Origin: Salivita marina
Lineage (GTDB): Bacteria > Pseudomonadota > Gammaproteobacteria > Pseudomonadales > Azotimanducaceae
Direction of reading: 5' to 3'
Assembly: GCA_038144425.1 (NCBI GenBank)
Contig: JAYQNS010000004.1
Location: forward strand, 988,125-1,052,124
DNA: 64,000 nucleotides
Both the position numbers and the translations under genes were made by a program. This document shows, piece by piece, positions 15,631-25,899 of the stretch (the stretch's first letter is position 1; each line of letters opens with the position of its first letter). The notes under the pieces were generated by a model. That model saw only the letters and a list, made by a program, of their open reading frames with translations, did no database searches and was not told the origin of the DNA.

Positions 15631-16070
15631 TATTCATTCTCCTTTATTAATTGTTTTTCAAGAACTACATGAGTTCTTTTATAGTTATGGTTTTTCATTA
15701 TTTTATCCCAACCTGGTCTAGCAAAAAGTTCCATGCAATCACATTCGTTTTTAATAGCAAAGCTTTCTAGTTCTTTGACCAGGTGCTGCCATTTTTGTCT
15801 GTGTCTGCCTGTAACTATAAATATATTGCAAGACCGCTTTAATTTTCTTTGAATAATTTCTGTAACAACTACACCATAGTATTTTTCTATAGTTGTTTTT
15901 TTTGTTTTATCCCAAAGAACCCAAAGCTGAAATTTGTTTTGTTTCAATTGCTCTAAAACATAATCAGTATCTGTATAGTTACCTGAGTATGCTAAAGCTT
16001 GTGCAATATCTTTTTTTACTAAATTCCAAACATCACTAAGATTTGATGCTGGTATTTCTACTATATTCAT
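15630..16070 (-). CDS. GNAT-like acetyltransferase-fold virion-cluster protein
   Basis: 146 residues. The order W-N-L-V...I-A-Q-A-L, FQLWVLWDKTK, VVVTEIIQRKLKRSCNIFIV, then W-Q-H-L-V-x-E-L-x-x-F-A and FARPGWDKIMK is that of the GNAT-type proteins that sit beside internal virion genes in podoviruses. The acetyl-CoA loop is not clearly conserved, so enzymatic activity is uncertain. Strongly conserved in unit 2. Confidence 0.65.
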   Translation of the reverse strand: MNIVEIPASNLSDVWNLVKKDIAQALAYSGNYTDTDYVLEQLKQNKFQLWVLWDKTKKTTIEKYYGVVVTEIIQRKLKRSCNIFIVTGRHRQKWQHLVKELESFAIKNECDCMELFARPGWDKIMKNHNYKRTHVVLEKQLIKENE

Positions 16071-16399
16071 TAAGTAATAACTAAATAACTTATACCTATG
16101 TGAATACTATCTGTTGAGCTTATAGTTGCTTTTAGTATATCTGATTTTTCTAATACCAAAGGTACTGTAAGCAATTCTTCTGAATTATTTGCTGTAAGTG
16201 ATTTTGTATCTAATATTGTAAAATCTGTTGCACTCTCAGAATTATCATTAACGTCTAATGATATAGTTGGAGTGTTAGATGTGTTATTGGTTACTCTAAT
16301 AGATTTAATAATAATAGTTTCTGTAGCACCAGCTGTTAGTATTGCTGTTTCGCTAGATGTAGCAAGTGCTTTACCCAAAAATTTATAACTATTAGCCAT
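16070..16399 (-). CDS. small beta-rich tail-associated protein
   Basis: 109 residues, made of alternating strands rich in Ser, Thr and Asn (ETIIIKSIRVTNNTSNTPTI; VPLVLEKSDILKATISS). This is a beta-sandwich-type virion decoration or tail protein. It has the same general design as the proteins at 20599 and 26076. The unit 2 copy (53074-53400) is very similar and marks the right edge of the swapped fibre cassette. Confidence 0.55.
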   Translation of the reverse strand: MANSYKFLGKALATSSETAILTAGATETIIIKSIRVTNNTSNTPTISLDVNDNSESATDFTILDTKSLTANNSEELLTVPLVLEKSDILKATISSTDSIHIGISYLVIT

Positions 16400-16748
16400 T
16401 AGGTTTATCTGGGTAATCTATATTATTAACTTGTTCTACAGTAGTTAAACCATCTGTAATATTTCTTAGTTCAGTTCTAAATAACATCCAAGCATTTCTT
16501 TGTGCAGATGTTAATGTGTTATCTGGTAATTGTGTCCAATCAGAATCTTGTAAATCTTTATTTCTCTTAGCTCTTAAATCTTCCATAGCCATATCAAATT
16601 CTACTGCTGTGAATTGTGCTTCTATGTCAGCTTTAGAGATAGGTGTTGTTCCATTGTGCCAAGTTATTTCACAAGTGTTAATATCTGAACCTCTTACAGT
16701 AACTTCTGCATTTGGATTTATTTTTTGTATTGATTTTATTATTATCAT
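16392..16748 (-). CDS. tail-fibre assembly chaperone-like protein
   Basis: 118 residues. The C-terminal half has LRAKRNKDLQDSDWTQLPDN, then MLFRTELRNITDGL and DYPDKPNG, the R-x-x-L-x-x-x-D-W-x-Q-L-P-D...Y-R-x-x-L-R-x-I motif of phage tail-assembly chaperones. It probably folds or trimerises the fibre proteins around it. It overlaps both neighbours. Missing in unit 2, whose cassette has its own small protein (56738). Confidence 0.65.
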   Translation of the reverse strand: MIIIKSIQKINPNAEVTVRGSDINTCEITWHNGTTPISKADIEAQFTAVEFDMAMEDLRAKRNKDLQDSDWTQLPDNTLTSAQRNAWMLFRTELRNITDGLTTVEQVNNIDYPDKPNG

Positions 16749-17234
16749 GCATCTATCTCCATTAATGTTATTGTACCTACTGTTCCATCAGTTACAGCTA
16801 TTGCTGCAGAACTATTTCCTTCTGAACGTAAACAATATGTATAACTTGTCGCTGAAATTGTGTTTGGAGAATCTAAATGTTAGCACCACCAAAACCTTGA
16901 AAACCATTACCACTTCCATTATAAACATTTAAAAATCCAGTACTTGCATTTCCTAAATTTGTTCCACTAGCATCTCCTCTAAAAACACTAAATCTAGCAG
17001 AATAAGTACCTAAACTTTCAGCGTAAGTACTAGCTGTAACATTAATTAATATTTTATTTGAAGTGCTTGTTGGTGTTATAGAAGCAGTTAAATTTGAATT
17101 TACAAAAAAGTACTTGTTGTAGATGTTTGACTTGTAGTAGAAAAACTAACAACTTGCAAAACCTTACCACCTACACCAGCTGGTAATGATGTTACACTAG
17201 ATAAAGAATTATTATTTAAAGTTATGATTGCCAT
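16745..17234 (-). CDS. fibre/tip protein with C1q-like beta-sandwich (frameshifted)
   Basis: About 160 residues after two repairs, near 17105 and 16875. It begins MAIITLNNNSLSSVTSLPAG and GKVLQVVSFSTTSQTSTTST, a common phage fibre-tip start, then strand-rich repeats (YAESLGTYSARFSVFRGD). It is likely one of several exchangeable receptor-contact proteins. Confidence 0.5.
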
Positions 17235-17417
17235 TACTCTCCACCTCCATTGTCAATAACAGTTCCACCATCTGCTATCCATTCTTGTATTGCTTGGTAA
17301 TCTGTATTGTCTGGATCTAGTGGCATTTGACCAAGTTGTACCATCTGAATAAGTAACTTGATAACTACAAAATTCATTTGTTGTAATATCGTAATTTTTT
17401 GTAACTGTATTAATCAT
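17234..17417 (-). CDS. short fibre-cassette protein (frameshifted)
   Basis: About 60 residues: MINTVTKNYDITTNEFCSYQ, VTYSDGTTWSN, then after a break LDPDNTDYQAIQEWIADGGT. The D-N-x-D-Y-Q-x-I-Q-x-W-x-x-x-G motif is common in short phage proteins next to fibres and chaperones. It has TAATG coupling to the next gene. Confidence 0.5.
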
Positions 17418-17419
17418 AA

Positions 17420-18836
17420 TTATAACTCCGCACTAAATGCTATTGGATTTCCTAACACACCCATAGTTGAACCACTTGTTAAACCAGATCCACTTAAATT
17501 TAAATTTATGCTTTTTGTTGTTGAGTTTGAAGAAGACATGCTTGTTATATTATAACCAGATATTCCTGATAAATGTATTCTTCCAGCTTTTTCTCCTATG
17601 CTTGTTCCAGTTAAAGTTGCCGATGGTCCAGAACGCATTTGTTTTTCAAAAGCATAATAAAATTCTCCACCATATTTGTACTATAAGTTCTACCAGAACA
17701 ATTTCCTCCAATTTGATAATATCTTCTGCATCTATCCTCAGTAACATCAACAGGCAAGAACTCAAAATCAGATGCTGCTGTTCCAACTTCATATTCTACT
17801 CCTGTAATGATAAAATTATTTGATGTGCTATCTGCGTTATTTACTTGTCCAGCATATCTATTTGCGTCTGTAATAGATGTTTGCCAAAAAATTGTAAGTG
17901 TTCCAGAAGTGTAATCTGAACCAGCTGACATTATAAATCTTATTCTTAATGACCTATTTTGGTCATTGTCATAAGTACCAGATGTATTTCTGGAAAAGTT
18001 ATTGTTGCTTTTTCCCAAGTATCAGAGACCGATTTGTATAAGAACCACTTACAGCATTAGAATTATCTGCATCTAATAATTCAACAATATTTGTTCCTGT
18101 TTTTGTATGTTTATGCCAAAAAGATAAGGTAGTAGATTCTGCGTTAGCTGTGCCTTGTTTTATTGGCTGTAACATAAATCCTTCTATAGATTGTCCTAAC
18201 AAATAATTACTTGCTGGAGAAGGTTGAGCAGTTAACACAATCCATTTTTAATGAATAAGTAAAACCTTGTCCTGAAGGAGCATCTGAAGCTTGAGATTGT
18301 GTCCAAACACTTGAACCACCTAATTCAGTTAAAAATCTATCAACAGTATAATAACCATCACTTGTAATGGAAGATTGTGAAGTTCCTCTTTGAGCAATGG
18401 TCATATTTCCATTGATGATGATGTTTTTAAATGCTGATTGATTTTGTATTACACCACTTGCAATCTTAGCAGAAGTAATATTGCTATCTGCAATTTTAGC
18501 AGTAGTAACTGCATCACTTGCAATTTTGGCAGCAGTAACAGTATTATCTGAAGGAGTACCTATGTCTAAGCTGTTACCTAATACCAATACAAAATCTATT
18601 ACATCTCCTGTAGAAAGATTAGATGCAAATGTAAGTGTAGATCCACTCACTGTAAAACTATCTGTTGGTGCTTGTAGTACACCATTTAATGAAACTAAGA
18701 ACTGATTAACATTATCGTAAGATGTGAAGTTCACACCTCCATTCTGCATAGTGTATGCAGCTTGACCATTAACAACAGTTATACTGTCTAGCTTTACAAA
18801 GTTTCCTATTACTGGTGTCTTACCTATATATGCCAT
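17420..18836 (-). CDS. tail fibre protein (several frameshifts)
   Basis: One gene of about 470 residues spread over four frames. The N-terminal attachment part (MAYIGKTPVIGNFVKLDSIT) is followed by a beta domain, then T-A-K-I-A repeats (SDAVTTAKIADSNITSAKIA). After these comes FKNIIINGNMTIAQRG, the usual start of a carbohydrate-binding phage tail domain, with strand-rich sequence through RSLRIRFIMSAGSDYTSGTL to a short C-terminal beta part. It probably contacts the host surface. Confidence 0.65.
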
Positions 18837-18854
18837 AATTAACTCTTAGGATTG

Positions 18855-19169
18855 TTATTCTTTAATTCCTTGTATTCTTGCTTTCCAAGCATCAATGTCA
18901 TGGTAGATTTCGTCTAACTGATCTCCCCAAGAACCATAGGCTTGTCGTCTTGTTGCATCTACTTGAGCATTACTCTCAGCAGTATTTGCAGCAGTTTCGT
19001 ATGATGCTAATTGCTCATCAGTTGGTTGTGCAATATCTAAGTTCCATTCTTTGATATACGCACCTTGACCATTACTGTCGTCTTGCAACTTAACATCAGT
19101 TGTAAAATCTACATTTGAAACTCCATTAGCTTCGCAGTATTCTTTTATTTTGTTACTTAGTTGTGCCAT
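18855..19169 (-). CDS. small tail-cassette protein with DIDAW motif
   Basis: 104 residues, helical. It has KIKEYCEANGVSNVDFTTDV, then QAYGSWGDQLDEIYHDIDAW and K-A-R-I-Q-x-I-K. The Y-G-x-x-G-D-Q-L-D-x-I-Y-H-D-I motif is common at the C-terminus of phage proteins lying between tail fibres, probably assembly factors. Confidence 0.55.
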   Translation of the reverse strand: MAQLSNKIKEYCEANGVSNVDFTTDVKLQDDSNGQGAYIKEWNLDIAQPTDEQLASYETAANTAESNAQVDATRRQAYGSWGDQLDEIYHDIDAWKARIQGIKE

Positions 19170-19181
19170 AGTTTTACCTCC

Positions 19182-19699
19182 TTATTCTATAATTTTAAAA
19201 CCTTCAAAAATACTTTGTGTAATATCGTTTCCCATAGTTGTATTTCCAGCATTTGTGAAAATGATAAATTTCAAAATAATCACTAACCGACAAATCTAAA
19301 ATTCCAGCTAACATGAATTGTTCCATCTCTACCAGTTGAATAACTGTTTCTTCTAACACCTATTGCGACTTGAGAACCATTTTTATAAATTCTATTATTT
19401 GTGCTCATCAGTTGAAGCAACATCATTATTCTTAATTTTGCATTAATAAAATACTTTCCAGCTTGACCACTTGGTACAGTAAATCTGTAATTAGTTGAAT
19501 TATCATAAGCACTATCTGTATCAAAAAATTCTGTATCAAATTGCATTTTTGTAGTTGAGCCATTTGAAAGTGATTGACTTGTTGCCATTCTAGCAGCAAA
19601 GTTTGGAGTATTAACACCACCAGCACCAGTTACAGTTCCTGTAAATGCGTAAGTGTCTGCTAGGTTCAGACTTTCAGATTGTATTTTTGTTATTGCCAT
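19182..19699 (-). CDS. fibre-tip protein with C1q-like domain (frameshifted)
   Basis: It begins MAITKIQSESLNLADTYAFT and GAGGVNTPNFAARMATSQSL. Then comes the C1q-like module: FDTEFFDTDSAYDNSTNYRF and GQAGKYFINAKLRI. The break lies near 19285; the end reads FITNAGNTTMGNDITQSIFEG. A paralogue of the module in the neighbouring 19703-20590 gene, so the cassette holds related receptor-contact domains. Confidence 0.6.
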
Positions 19700-19702
19700 A
19701 AT

Positions 19703-20590
19703 TTATCCTATTCCTGTTAATTCCGATTAATTTAAATGCTCCAAAAAATGATTTGTTCTTTCAGTTCCATGACCTTGAACATTACAAGTTCCTCCATATT
19801 AGTATCATAAGTTAGCATAAACCTTCTAAATAATCAGATGAACCATTCATATCTACAATAGCTGTTACTACTGGTGATGCACCTTCTCCATCTGTTGTGC
19901 TTGAAGCATTATGAAAATTTATTTTTCCTATTGCTATAGAAGTACCATTTTTATAAATAACAAGTAGCATTTCTTAATTCTCCAGCAGCAGCATCTATAG
20001 TTGTTCTTAAATATACAAAATATTTTCCAGCTAGTTGTTGGTGTAAAACGATAATTAGTTGAATTATCAAAACAATTATCTGTATCAAAAATTTCTGTAT
20101 CAAATTGAACTTTGTCAGTTAGTAATTATCATTAACAGATTGATGAGCATTTGAATTAATTGCTTCAAATGCTGGTCTATTTGAAATTAAACTATAATCT
20201 ATTCTTTTTAAAGTTCCAGCATCACTAATTAATAGTTCGTCTGTTGTAGCTGGTTCAGATGTTAAAGCAGTTTGACCAGTAATTAAATCAGCAGAAACTT
20301 GAGAACTACCTACTGATGCGTTTGGAGGATTTACTGTTTGAACAGCTTTACCTAAAAACACACAGTACATATCATCACTAGCTGATGTAGCACTTGTTAA
20401 AGTTAGACTTGTACCACTAGCAGAATATGCAGTTGTAGGTTCTTGACGAACAAAATTAATAAATAAGTGCAATTTCATTTTCGTTAGTTACAGGATGGTC
20501 AAGTGTGTAAGATGTAGTTGCACTTGTAGTAAAGTCTTGCTTTGCAAAACTTGTGTAACTTAATGCTGGTTGGTTTCCAATAAAAGGCAT
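19703..20590 (-). CDS. fibre protein with C-terminal C1q-like domain (several frameshifts)
   Basis: The start at 20590 reads MPFIGNQPALSYTSFAKQDF, a very common phage fibre N-terminus that attaches to the tail. A beta domain follows (SGTSLTLTSATSASDD), a linker (ELLISDAGTLKRIDYSLISN), and a C1q-like module (FDTEIFDTDNCFDNSTNYRF) broken by several indels between 19700 and 20120. The exact 3' end is uncertain. Confidence 0.55.
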
Positions 20591-20598
20591 TTATTCTC

Positions 20599-20925
20599 CT
20601 ATGAACTAATTGCGTCTACTGTTGATACCCAAACGTCTAATGATGAAGCTGTATCTGATATTACTTTTAAAGCATCACCAGATTGAACTACAAACTTTGC
20701 ACCACCATCTAATACTTGTAATGATGAACCACTTGGTATTGGTGCATCTTTAACAAGATAGATGTCATTTGCACCATCATTAATATATACAGATGCTACA
20801 ACAGATGATGTTGTTACATTTGAAACTGATATACCAACAACAGTATCGTAACTGTCTGCTGTAAATAAAGTAGCAGCAGATGTGCCTACATCATTGCTTG
20901 TGTATCGTCTAAAATTTTGAGCCAT
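20599..20925 (-). CDS. small beta-rich virion protein
   Basis: 108 residues. MAQNFRRYTSNDVGTSAATL is followed by strands (VVASVYINDGANDIYLVKD) and G-D-A-L-K-V-I-S. It is the type of short head or tail surface protein often found beside fibres. Absent from the unit 2 cassette. Confidence 0.55.
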   Translation of the reverse strand: MAQNFRRYTSNDVGTSAATLFTADSYDTVVGISVSNVTTSSVVASVYINDGANDIYLVKDAPIPSGSSLQVLDGGAKFVVQSGDALKVISDTASSLDVWVSTVDAISS

Positions 20926-20940
20926 ATTTTTTCCTCTTTG

Positions 20941-22722
20941 TTAAAGTGCAATCGCCATAGCAATTGCAAATCCATTTGTTGCTGCGTTTAAATTTGTTAA
21001 GTTACTTCCATCAACAGCTGGAAGTTGAGCTGATCCATTTAATTGAACTACGTTATTAGCAGAAGTTCCAACATCTTGTGTAGATGCAGTTCCTAATCCT
21101 GTAATTTTAGTGTTCGCAATTGAATTAACTGCAAGGTTGATTGTACCTGATGAAGTAATTGGCGAACCAGTTACTGTAAATTCTGATGAGCCTGAGTCTG
21201 CAACAGCTACTGAAGTTACTGTACCAACATTAGCTGGTGTAACCTGAGAATAAGTAATATTGCTAGATCCAATTACTGCATCGCTATCTGTAGTACATAA
21301 AAATATTTTATTATCATTTGCTGTACCTTGATTAACTACAATCATCTGGCCTGATAGTTCTGCAATCGTATCATGCTCAGGATCTCTTGATGCTGCACCT
21401 GAGGCTACAACAATATATAAACCATTTTCAGTTGCATCAGTTTGGTCTTTAACTAAAACTCTATCACCAGTTACTAAAGTAACTCCATCAAGTGTATCAC
21501 CATTTTGTAAATCTGTTGTTAATGTTATATTAGCTGTAGTAGCAGCTTCAGCAATAATTCTTGTTCGTAATCCAGCAACCGCCTGGTCTACATAATTTTT
21601 AGTAGCAGCATCTGATGTAGATGATGGATCACCTAAACCAGTAACAGAACCACCAGATATAGAAACATTGTTTGCGTTTTGAGTTGCAATCGTTCCTAAG
21701 CCTAAATTAGTTCTAGCAGTAGCAGCTGTAACATCTGATAAATTATTTGATGCAGTAAGTTTGCCATCTAGTTGAGTTTGTATAGCTGATGTTACACCAT
21801 TAAGATAACCAAACTCTGTATTAGAGATTGTACCATCATGTATTTTAGTTGCATCAATAGCAGCACTTGCATTTACATCAGCATTAACAATTGAACCATC
21901 TACAATTTTAGATGAATTAACTGAGCTAGCTGCAAGCTTTGGCAAGTGTAACTTGTGAATCTGCTATGTGAGCTGTGTCTATACTTCCATCAACGTAATG
22001 CTCTGAGTTAATACTATCGTCAGCTATTTTAGTTCCATCAATTGCATCCGCTGCAATCTTGGCGGTAGTAACATTCAAATCTGTAATGTTTGAAGTTTGA
22101 ACTGCGTTTGTTGCAAGTTTTGCGTTTGTAATTTGTGAGTCAGCAATGTGAGCTGTGTCAATTGAACCATCTACATAGTGTTCGCTATCAATACTGTCAT
22201 CTGCAATCTTAGATCCATTTACAGATCTGCACCAAGTTTGGCAGTTGTTACTGATCCATCCGCAAGAGTTGCGGTAGCAACCACACCCTCAGGTATAGAA
22301 TTATTAGTTGCTGATAATGCTGCAACATAAACATTAGATATTGCTTCGTTGGATAAGTTGCCACTATCCCAAGTTACATTTACTGTTGTGTCTGTTGAAA
22401 ATGATGAGCTTGAGATTGTACCATAGATAGTACCTGGAGTTGTTGCTGTAACTTTAATTCTTCTGTTTGCATGGTAAATACTAGTTACATCTGCACCAGC
22501 AATTGTAAAAGAAGTTGATGAAGCATAGCTTGCAGTGTAAGCACCATCGCCATCACCATATTCAATCCATTGTGCATCGTTGAACCAATCTCTAGTATTT
22601 TTCATTAATGCTCTAATGGCATTATTCAAATTACTAGGTAACATTCCCTCATCTACATCAATAGTATTTAAAGATGTGTTGTTTGCTTGTGTAGTTGAGT
22701 AATCTTTAATATTTGTTGGCAT
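20941..22722 (-). CDS. main tail fibre / appendage protein with VDGSIDTAHIAD repeats (frameshifted)
   Basis: About 590 residues. The start ATG 22722 follows AGGAGTTACG and gives MPTNIKDYSTTQANNTSLNT then NAIRALMKNTRDWFNDAQWI, the standard tail-binding N-terminus of podovirus fibres. The middle has repeated T-x-A-K-(L/I)-A and two copies of SEHYVDGSIDTAHIADSQ, suggesting a fibrous beta-helix. Next come NYVDQAVAGLRTRIIAEAAT and a globular region common in marine phage fibres. Frame breaks lie near 22220 and 21945. The first gene of the fibre block after the stabilisation protein. Confidence 0.7.
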
Positions 22723-22730
22723 CGTAACTC

Positions 22731-22877
22731 CTAATTCATAAACCAAGCAAAAGCTTTATCGCTTTCACTATTATTTTTATTAATTAAATTATTTACAGCT
22801 TCTTCTACTTGTCTTTGAAAGAACTCCTGTGTTTCAATTGAATATCTAATATTATCTATATCCACTTTATCACTCAT
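22731..22877 (-). CDS. 48-residue helical protein
   Basis: MSDKVDIDNIRYSIETQEFF is followed by QRQVEEAVNNLINKNN and ending AFAWFMN. Almost identical in unit 2 (59915-60061). Coupled by TAATG to the stabilisation gene. The high conservation of so short a protein between units marks it as a real gene, probably a neck or fibre assembly factor. Confidence 0.6.
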   Translation of the reverse strand: MSDKVDIDNIRYSIETQEFFQRQVEEAVNNLINKNNSESDKAFAWFMN

Positions 22878-24362
22878 TACCTAGATCCTCCTTGACTAGC
22901 AGTTAAATCAATTCCTTGTGCATGATTCCAAATACTATCTGCTGGTATTTTAACATTTGCTCTAAAGTATCTGCCTGATTGTCTTACTGGTGCAATACCA
23001 GTTGCATTAATTGTACTAGAAGATGAGCTTGTAACTGTATCTGCAAGTTTATCTCTAGTTTTAATTACTACATTTGACGAAGCGTCTACTAATGGTCGGA
23101 CTCCTGTAATGTTTGCTCTAAGGCCAGGAAACAATTCTGTTTCTTTTGTTTCTAGTTCTGCCTCTAAAGCTTTTCCAGAAAATATAGCTGCTTTAAAGTT
23201 TTCATCTATAGCACCTAAATATAAAGTACCACTTGTCCAGTAAGCACTGTCTAGTGATATATTTATATCATCTAAGTTTTCTGAGATAATATCCATCAGT
23301 TCTACAGTATTAACCACCATAAACTGTTTAAATATTTGTGAAGCTTTTACGTTAGCTATTGACCATTTTTGCGTTACATAATTATAAATTAATAATTTAT
23401 CGCAAATACCAGTAGTGTTAGGATTATCTTTACTTGGATATAACCATAACGCTAAAGTATTAAATGGATCTACCGCAGCTGTAATTCTATCTGTATAAGC
23501 TTTGTTTAAATCACTATCAAAAAATCTATTAACTTTTTCTGCACCAATCGGTAAAACCTGGTCGCCATTGATTTGAAAAAAACCATCTTCGGCATAGAAA
23601 AATATTTGTCTGTTGTCCTGGCAAACTGTTTGTCCATAAACAGCACCTCTATTAGGTGATATAACTGAGAATCGAAATATTACGTTCCCACCCAACAAAA
23701 TCTAGCCTCAAAATTTGGTTCTGCCTAAATACATAACCTACTTCACCTGACGTTATGGCAACAATCTGTCCACCAGAACCAGGTAAGTCTTGAGTATCAC
23801 TAGATTTAACTCCAGCTTCCCAAGTTGATATGTCATTCAAACCTGACCAAGCAACTCTGTTTTTTGCATTTTCAATGTTACCAGTTACTAAGAAATCCCT
23901 TACAACACCACTTACTCTAAACTTAGCTGGTACTGTACCACTTCCCTCAGCTGTAGCTAAACTTTGCAAAGTTGCAAAATTACTTGATGTACCCATTTCG
24001 TAATACATTGGAGGATTAACTCCATTGCTAGCAATTACATACTGGCCAAACTGAGTAAATGTAAAAAAATCTGTATCACCACCACTAATAGTTAAACTAC
24101 CTTTAACACTTGTAAAAGTTCCAGATGTTAATTTATAAATATTGTCTTTAGTTCCAACAAACGTAAATACTGTGTTTGTATTATCTCTAAAACTACCAGC
24201 ACCTTTTGCATTTTGTGTTACATTAGATGCACCACTATAAGCAACTAAACCTTTTACTGGTTTGTAGCTTGTTTGTGCATGGTACACATTGGTTGCTACA
24301 GTAGCACCAGGATTAAGGTGATCTGGTTGATCTGGTAGCCACTCTCCAAAAGGTAATTGCAT
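22877..24362 (-). CDS. packaged-DNA stabilisation protein, P22 gp10-like (frameshifted)
   Basis: About 490 residues, joined near 23652-23698. It begins MQLPFGEWLPDQPDHLNPGA and TVATNVYHAQTSYKPVKGLV. Later blocks ENAKNRVAWSGLNDISTWEA and DSDLNKAYTDRITAAVDPFN are typical of the phage stabilisation family (Pfam Phage_stabilise). In P22 this protein closes the portal channel after packaging and joins the tail needle. It lies directly downstream of the head-completion protein. Confidence 0.8.
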
Positions 24363-24364
24363 AA

Positions 24365-25039
24365 TTAAGCCGAATTAGTTGTTGATGTATAATTACTTTT
24401 AAATGGTGAAGCGATTGTATCTTCACTTCTTATTTGTAAAGGAGATCCACTAAACTGATCTTCTCTGTCATTTAATTCTAGTCGTTCAAGAGCTGTAGCG
24501 TACATCTGCTGCCAAGTTTGAACTTGTTGCGGATTGTAACCACCTAAAAAATTAGCTGCATGAAATAATGAGCCATATAAATATATAGCTGGATGATTTG
24601 TTAATATAAAATTTGTTGTGTTACTGTCAGATAACGCTGTAAATTTTTTATAATAATTTACATAGCCTGTATATGTTGCATCAGGCTTAGGCATAAATCT
24701 AAAAGTATCACCTAATATTGTGTAAGCTTGTGGTATGCCAGTTGTTGAAGTACCTTTAGTTTGATCCATTTGTGATGGAGTCATGTAACGTAAAGGATAT
24801 TTCGTACTACCACTTAATATGTAAAAATCTCTTACTTGTAAAAAGTCAGTAGGCAAAGATGCAGTTTCTGCATTAACAGTGACTGTAGCTTGTGTAACCA
24901 TTTTTCTAACTCTTAATTTTGAGTTAAAATCAGCTTCTGTTAAAACTATAAAATCATCTGCAATCTCATCAGTTAAATCTGATCTGTTTAACCAATTAGC
25001 TATTGATGCTTTGAGTGTTGTGTAATTAGTTAGTGCCAT
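24365..25039 (-). CDS. head-tail adaptor (head-completion) protein
   Basis: 224 residues. MALTNYTTLKASIANWLNRS, then DFIVLTEADFNSKLRVRKM and LTNHPAIYLYGSLFHAANFL followed by W-Q-Q-M-Y-x-x-A-L-E-R-L. The Y-Y-K...P-A-I-Y-L-Y-G-x-L-x-x-A block is diagnostic for the adaptor that sits below the portal in P22-like podoviruses. Unit 2 copy: 61537-62210. Confidence 0.8.
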   Translation of the reverse strand: MALTNYTTLKASIANWLNRSDLTDEIADDFIVLTEADFNSKLRVRKMVTQATVTVNAETASLPTDFLQVRDFYILSGSTKYPLRYMTPSQMDQTKGTSTTGIPQAYTILGDTFRFMPKPDATYTGYVNYYKKFTALSDSNTTNFILTNHPAIYLYGSLFHAANFLGGYNPQQVQTWQQMYATALERLELNDREDQFSGSPLQIRSEDTIASPFKSNYTSTTNSA

Positions 25040-25374
25040 TAAAATCTACCTGGTGCAGTTCTAAAATATTTATAATCAGAACTATTTAATTTTTCTTTTA
25101 AAATTTTTGTTTGAACATCTTTTGGTAGAGCAAACCAATTACCTTTGTTTTGATCTCCATTATATTCTTTTGCCCAAATCTCTAAAATGATTGTGGGTAT
25201 AGAAGCTACTCTTTTCAAACCTTTATCAGGTGAGTAACCATCATTTTGAGTATATAACTTTTTATTGTGTTCTAAAATTGGTTTGTGGTCAATTTTTCTC
25301 TCCTGGACAACCCCTTTTTCAGTTCCATAAAAAGTTTCTGTAACTAAACCATTTTTTTCTACAATTTTACTCAT
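25039..25374 (-). CDS. conserved virion-cluster protein
   Basis: 111 residues: MSKIVEKNGLVTETFYGTEK, a K-L-Y-T-Q-N-D-G-Y-S motif, VASIPTIILEIWAKEYNGDQ, and a C-terminal LPKDVQTKILKEKLNSSDY then F-R-T-A-P-G-R-F. This is a known neighbour of the adaptor gene in marine podoviruses, without assigned function. Both ends overlap neighbours. Confidence 0.65.
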   Translation of the reverse strand: MSKIVEKNGLVTETFYGTEKGVVQERKIDHKPILEHNKKLYTQNDGYSPDKGLKRVASIPTIILEIWAKEYNGDQNKGNWFALPKDVQTKILKEKLNSSDYKYFRTAPGRF

Positions 25375-25504
25375 CGGCCACCGCCTTTATACCTTGTTTG
25401 TTTCTTTTGCCTTTTTTCCGATTTTGATTGAGATTTTTTATGCACTCCTTTTCTTTTTGGAGGCTTATCTCTTGGAACAAAGTGTACAAATTTTTGCTTA
25501 GCCA
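25371..25504 (-). CDS. short Lys-rich protein with GTG start
   Basis: 44 residues: VAKQKFVHFVPRDKPPKRKG, then a Lys/Ser-rich part ending RYKGGGR. Unit 2 (62543-62680) uses a GTG start at the same place, just across the previous stop, and ends GYKGQGK. The pattern V-H-F-V-P-R...P-P-K-R is common in marine phage virion clusters. Confidence 0.55.
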
Positions 25505-25774
25505 CTAGCTTAGTTCAGAAATAGATACATTTGCTGAACCTATAGCTGCAAGTTTCTCACCTGGATTAACCTTAAATATTTCTGGTTGATCTGCTGGTAT
25601 AAATATACTGTTAGCTGTAGCTGTAGGATTTGAACCAAACAAAATATGACAATCAGCATCTGCACAAACTCTTACATAGTAAGAATAGTCACCAAAAGCA
25701 CTTGATTGGCTTGATGTTCCTGATGATGCTAACATCTGTACTGTTGTTGGTCTTAAACCATAATTAAAAGCCAT
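25505..25774 (-). CDS. small beta-rich virion protein
   Basis: 89 residues: MAFNYGLRPTTVQMLASSGT, DADCHILFGSNPTATANSIF, then KVNPGEKLAAIGSANVSISE. The design (H-x-x-F-G-x-x-P-T-A-T...P-G-E-K-x-A-x-I-G) is conserved in unit 2 (62673-62948). A short head-surface or neck protein is likely. Confidence 0.6.
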   Translation of the reverse strand: MAFNYGLRPTTVQMLASSGTSSQSSAFGDYSYYVRVCADADCHILFGSNPTATANSIFIPADQPEIFKVNPGEKLAAIGSANVSISELS

Positions 25775-25789
25775 CTTATTTACTCCTTA

Positions 25790-25899
25790 TTATTTTTTTC
25801 TTTTCTTCATTTTAGATTTGACAATCTTAGCTTGAAGTTTTTAGGTAAAGTTCTTTGTTTGGCAGTAAGAACTGCTTTGCCTTTCATTTTACCTTTCAT
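25790..25899 (-). CDS. 36-residue Lys-rich protein (frameshifted)
   Basis: MKGKMKGKAVLTAKQRTLPK, then after one lost A KLQAKIVKSKMKKRKK. Overlaps the previous stop (TAATG). It has the same sequence and order in unit 2 (62962-63065). Possibly a DNA-binding or capsid-inner peptide. Confidence 0.5.
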
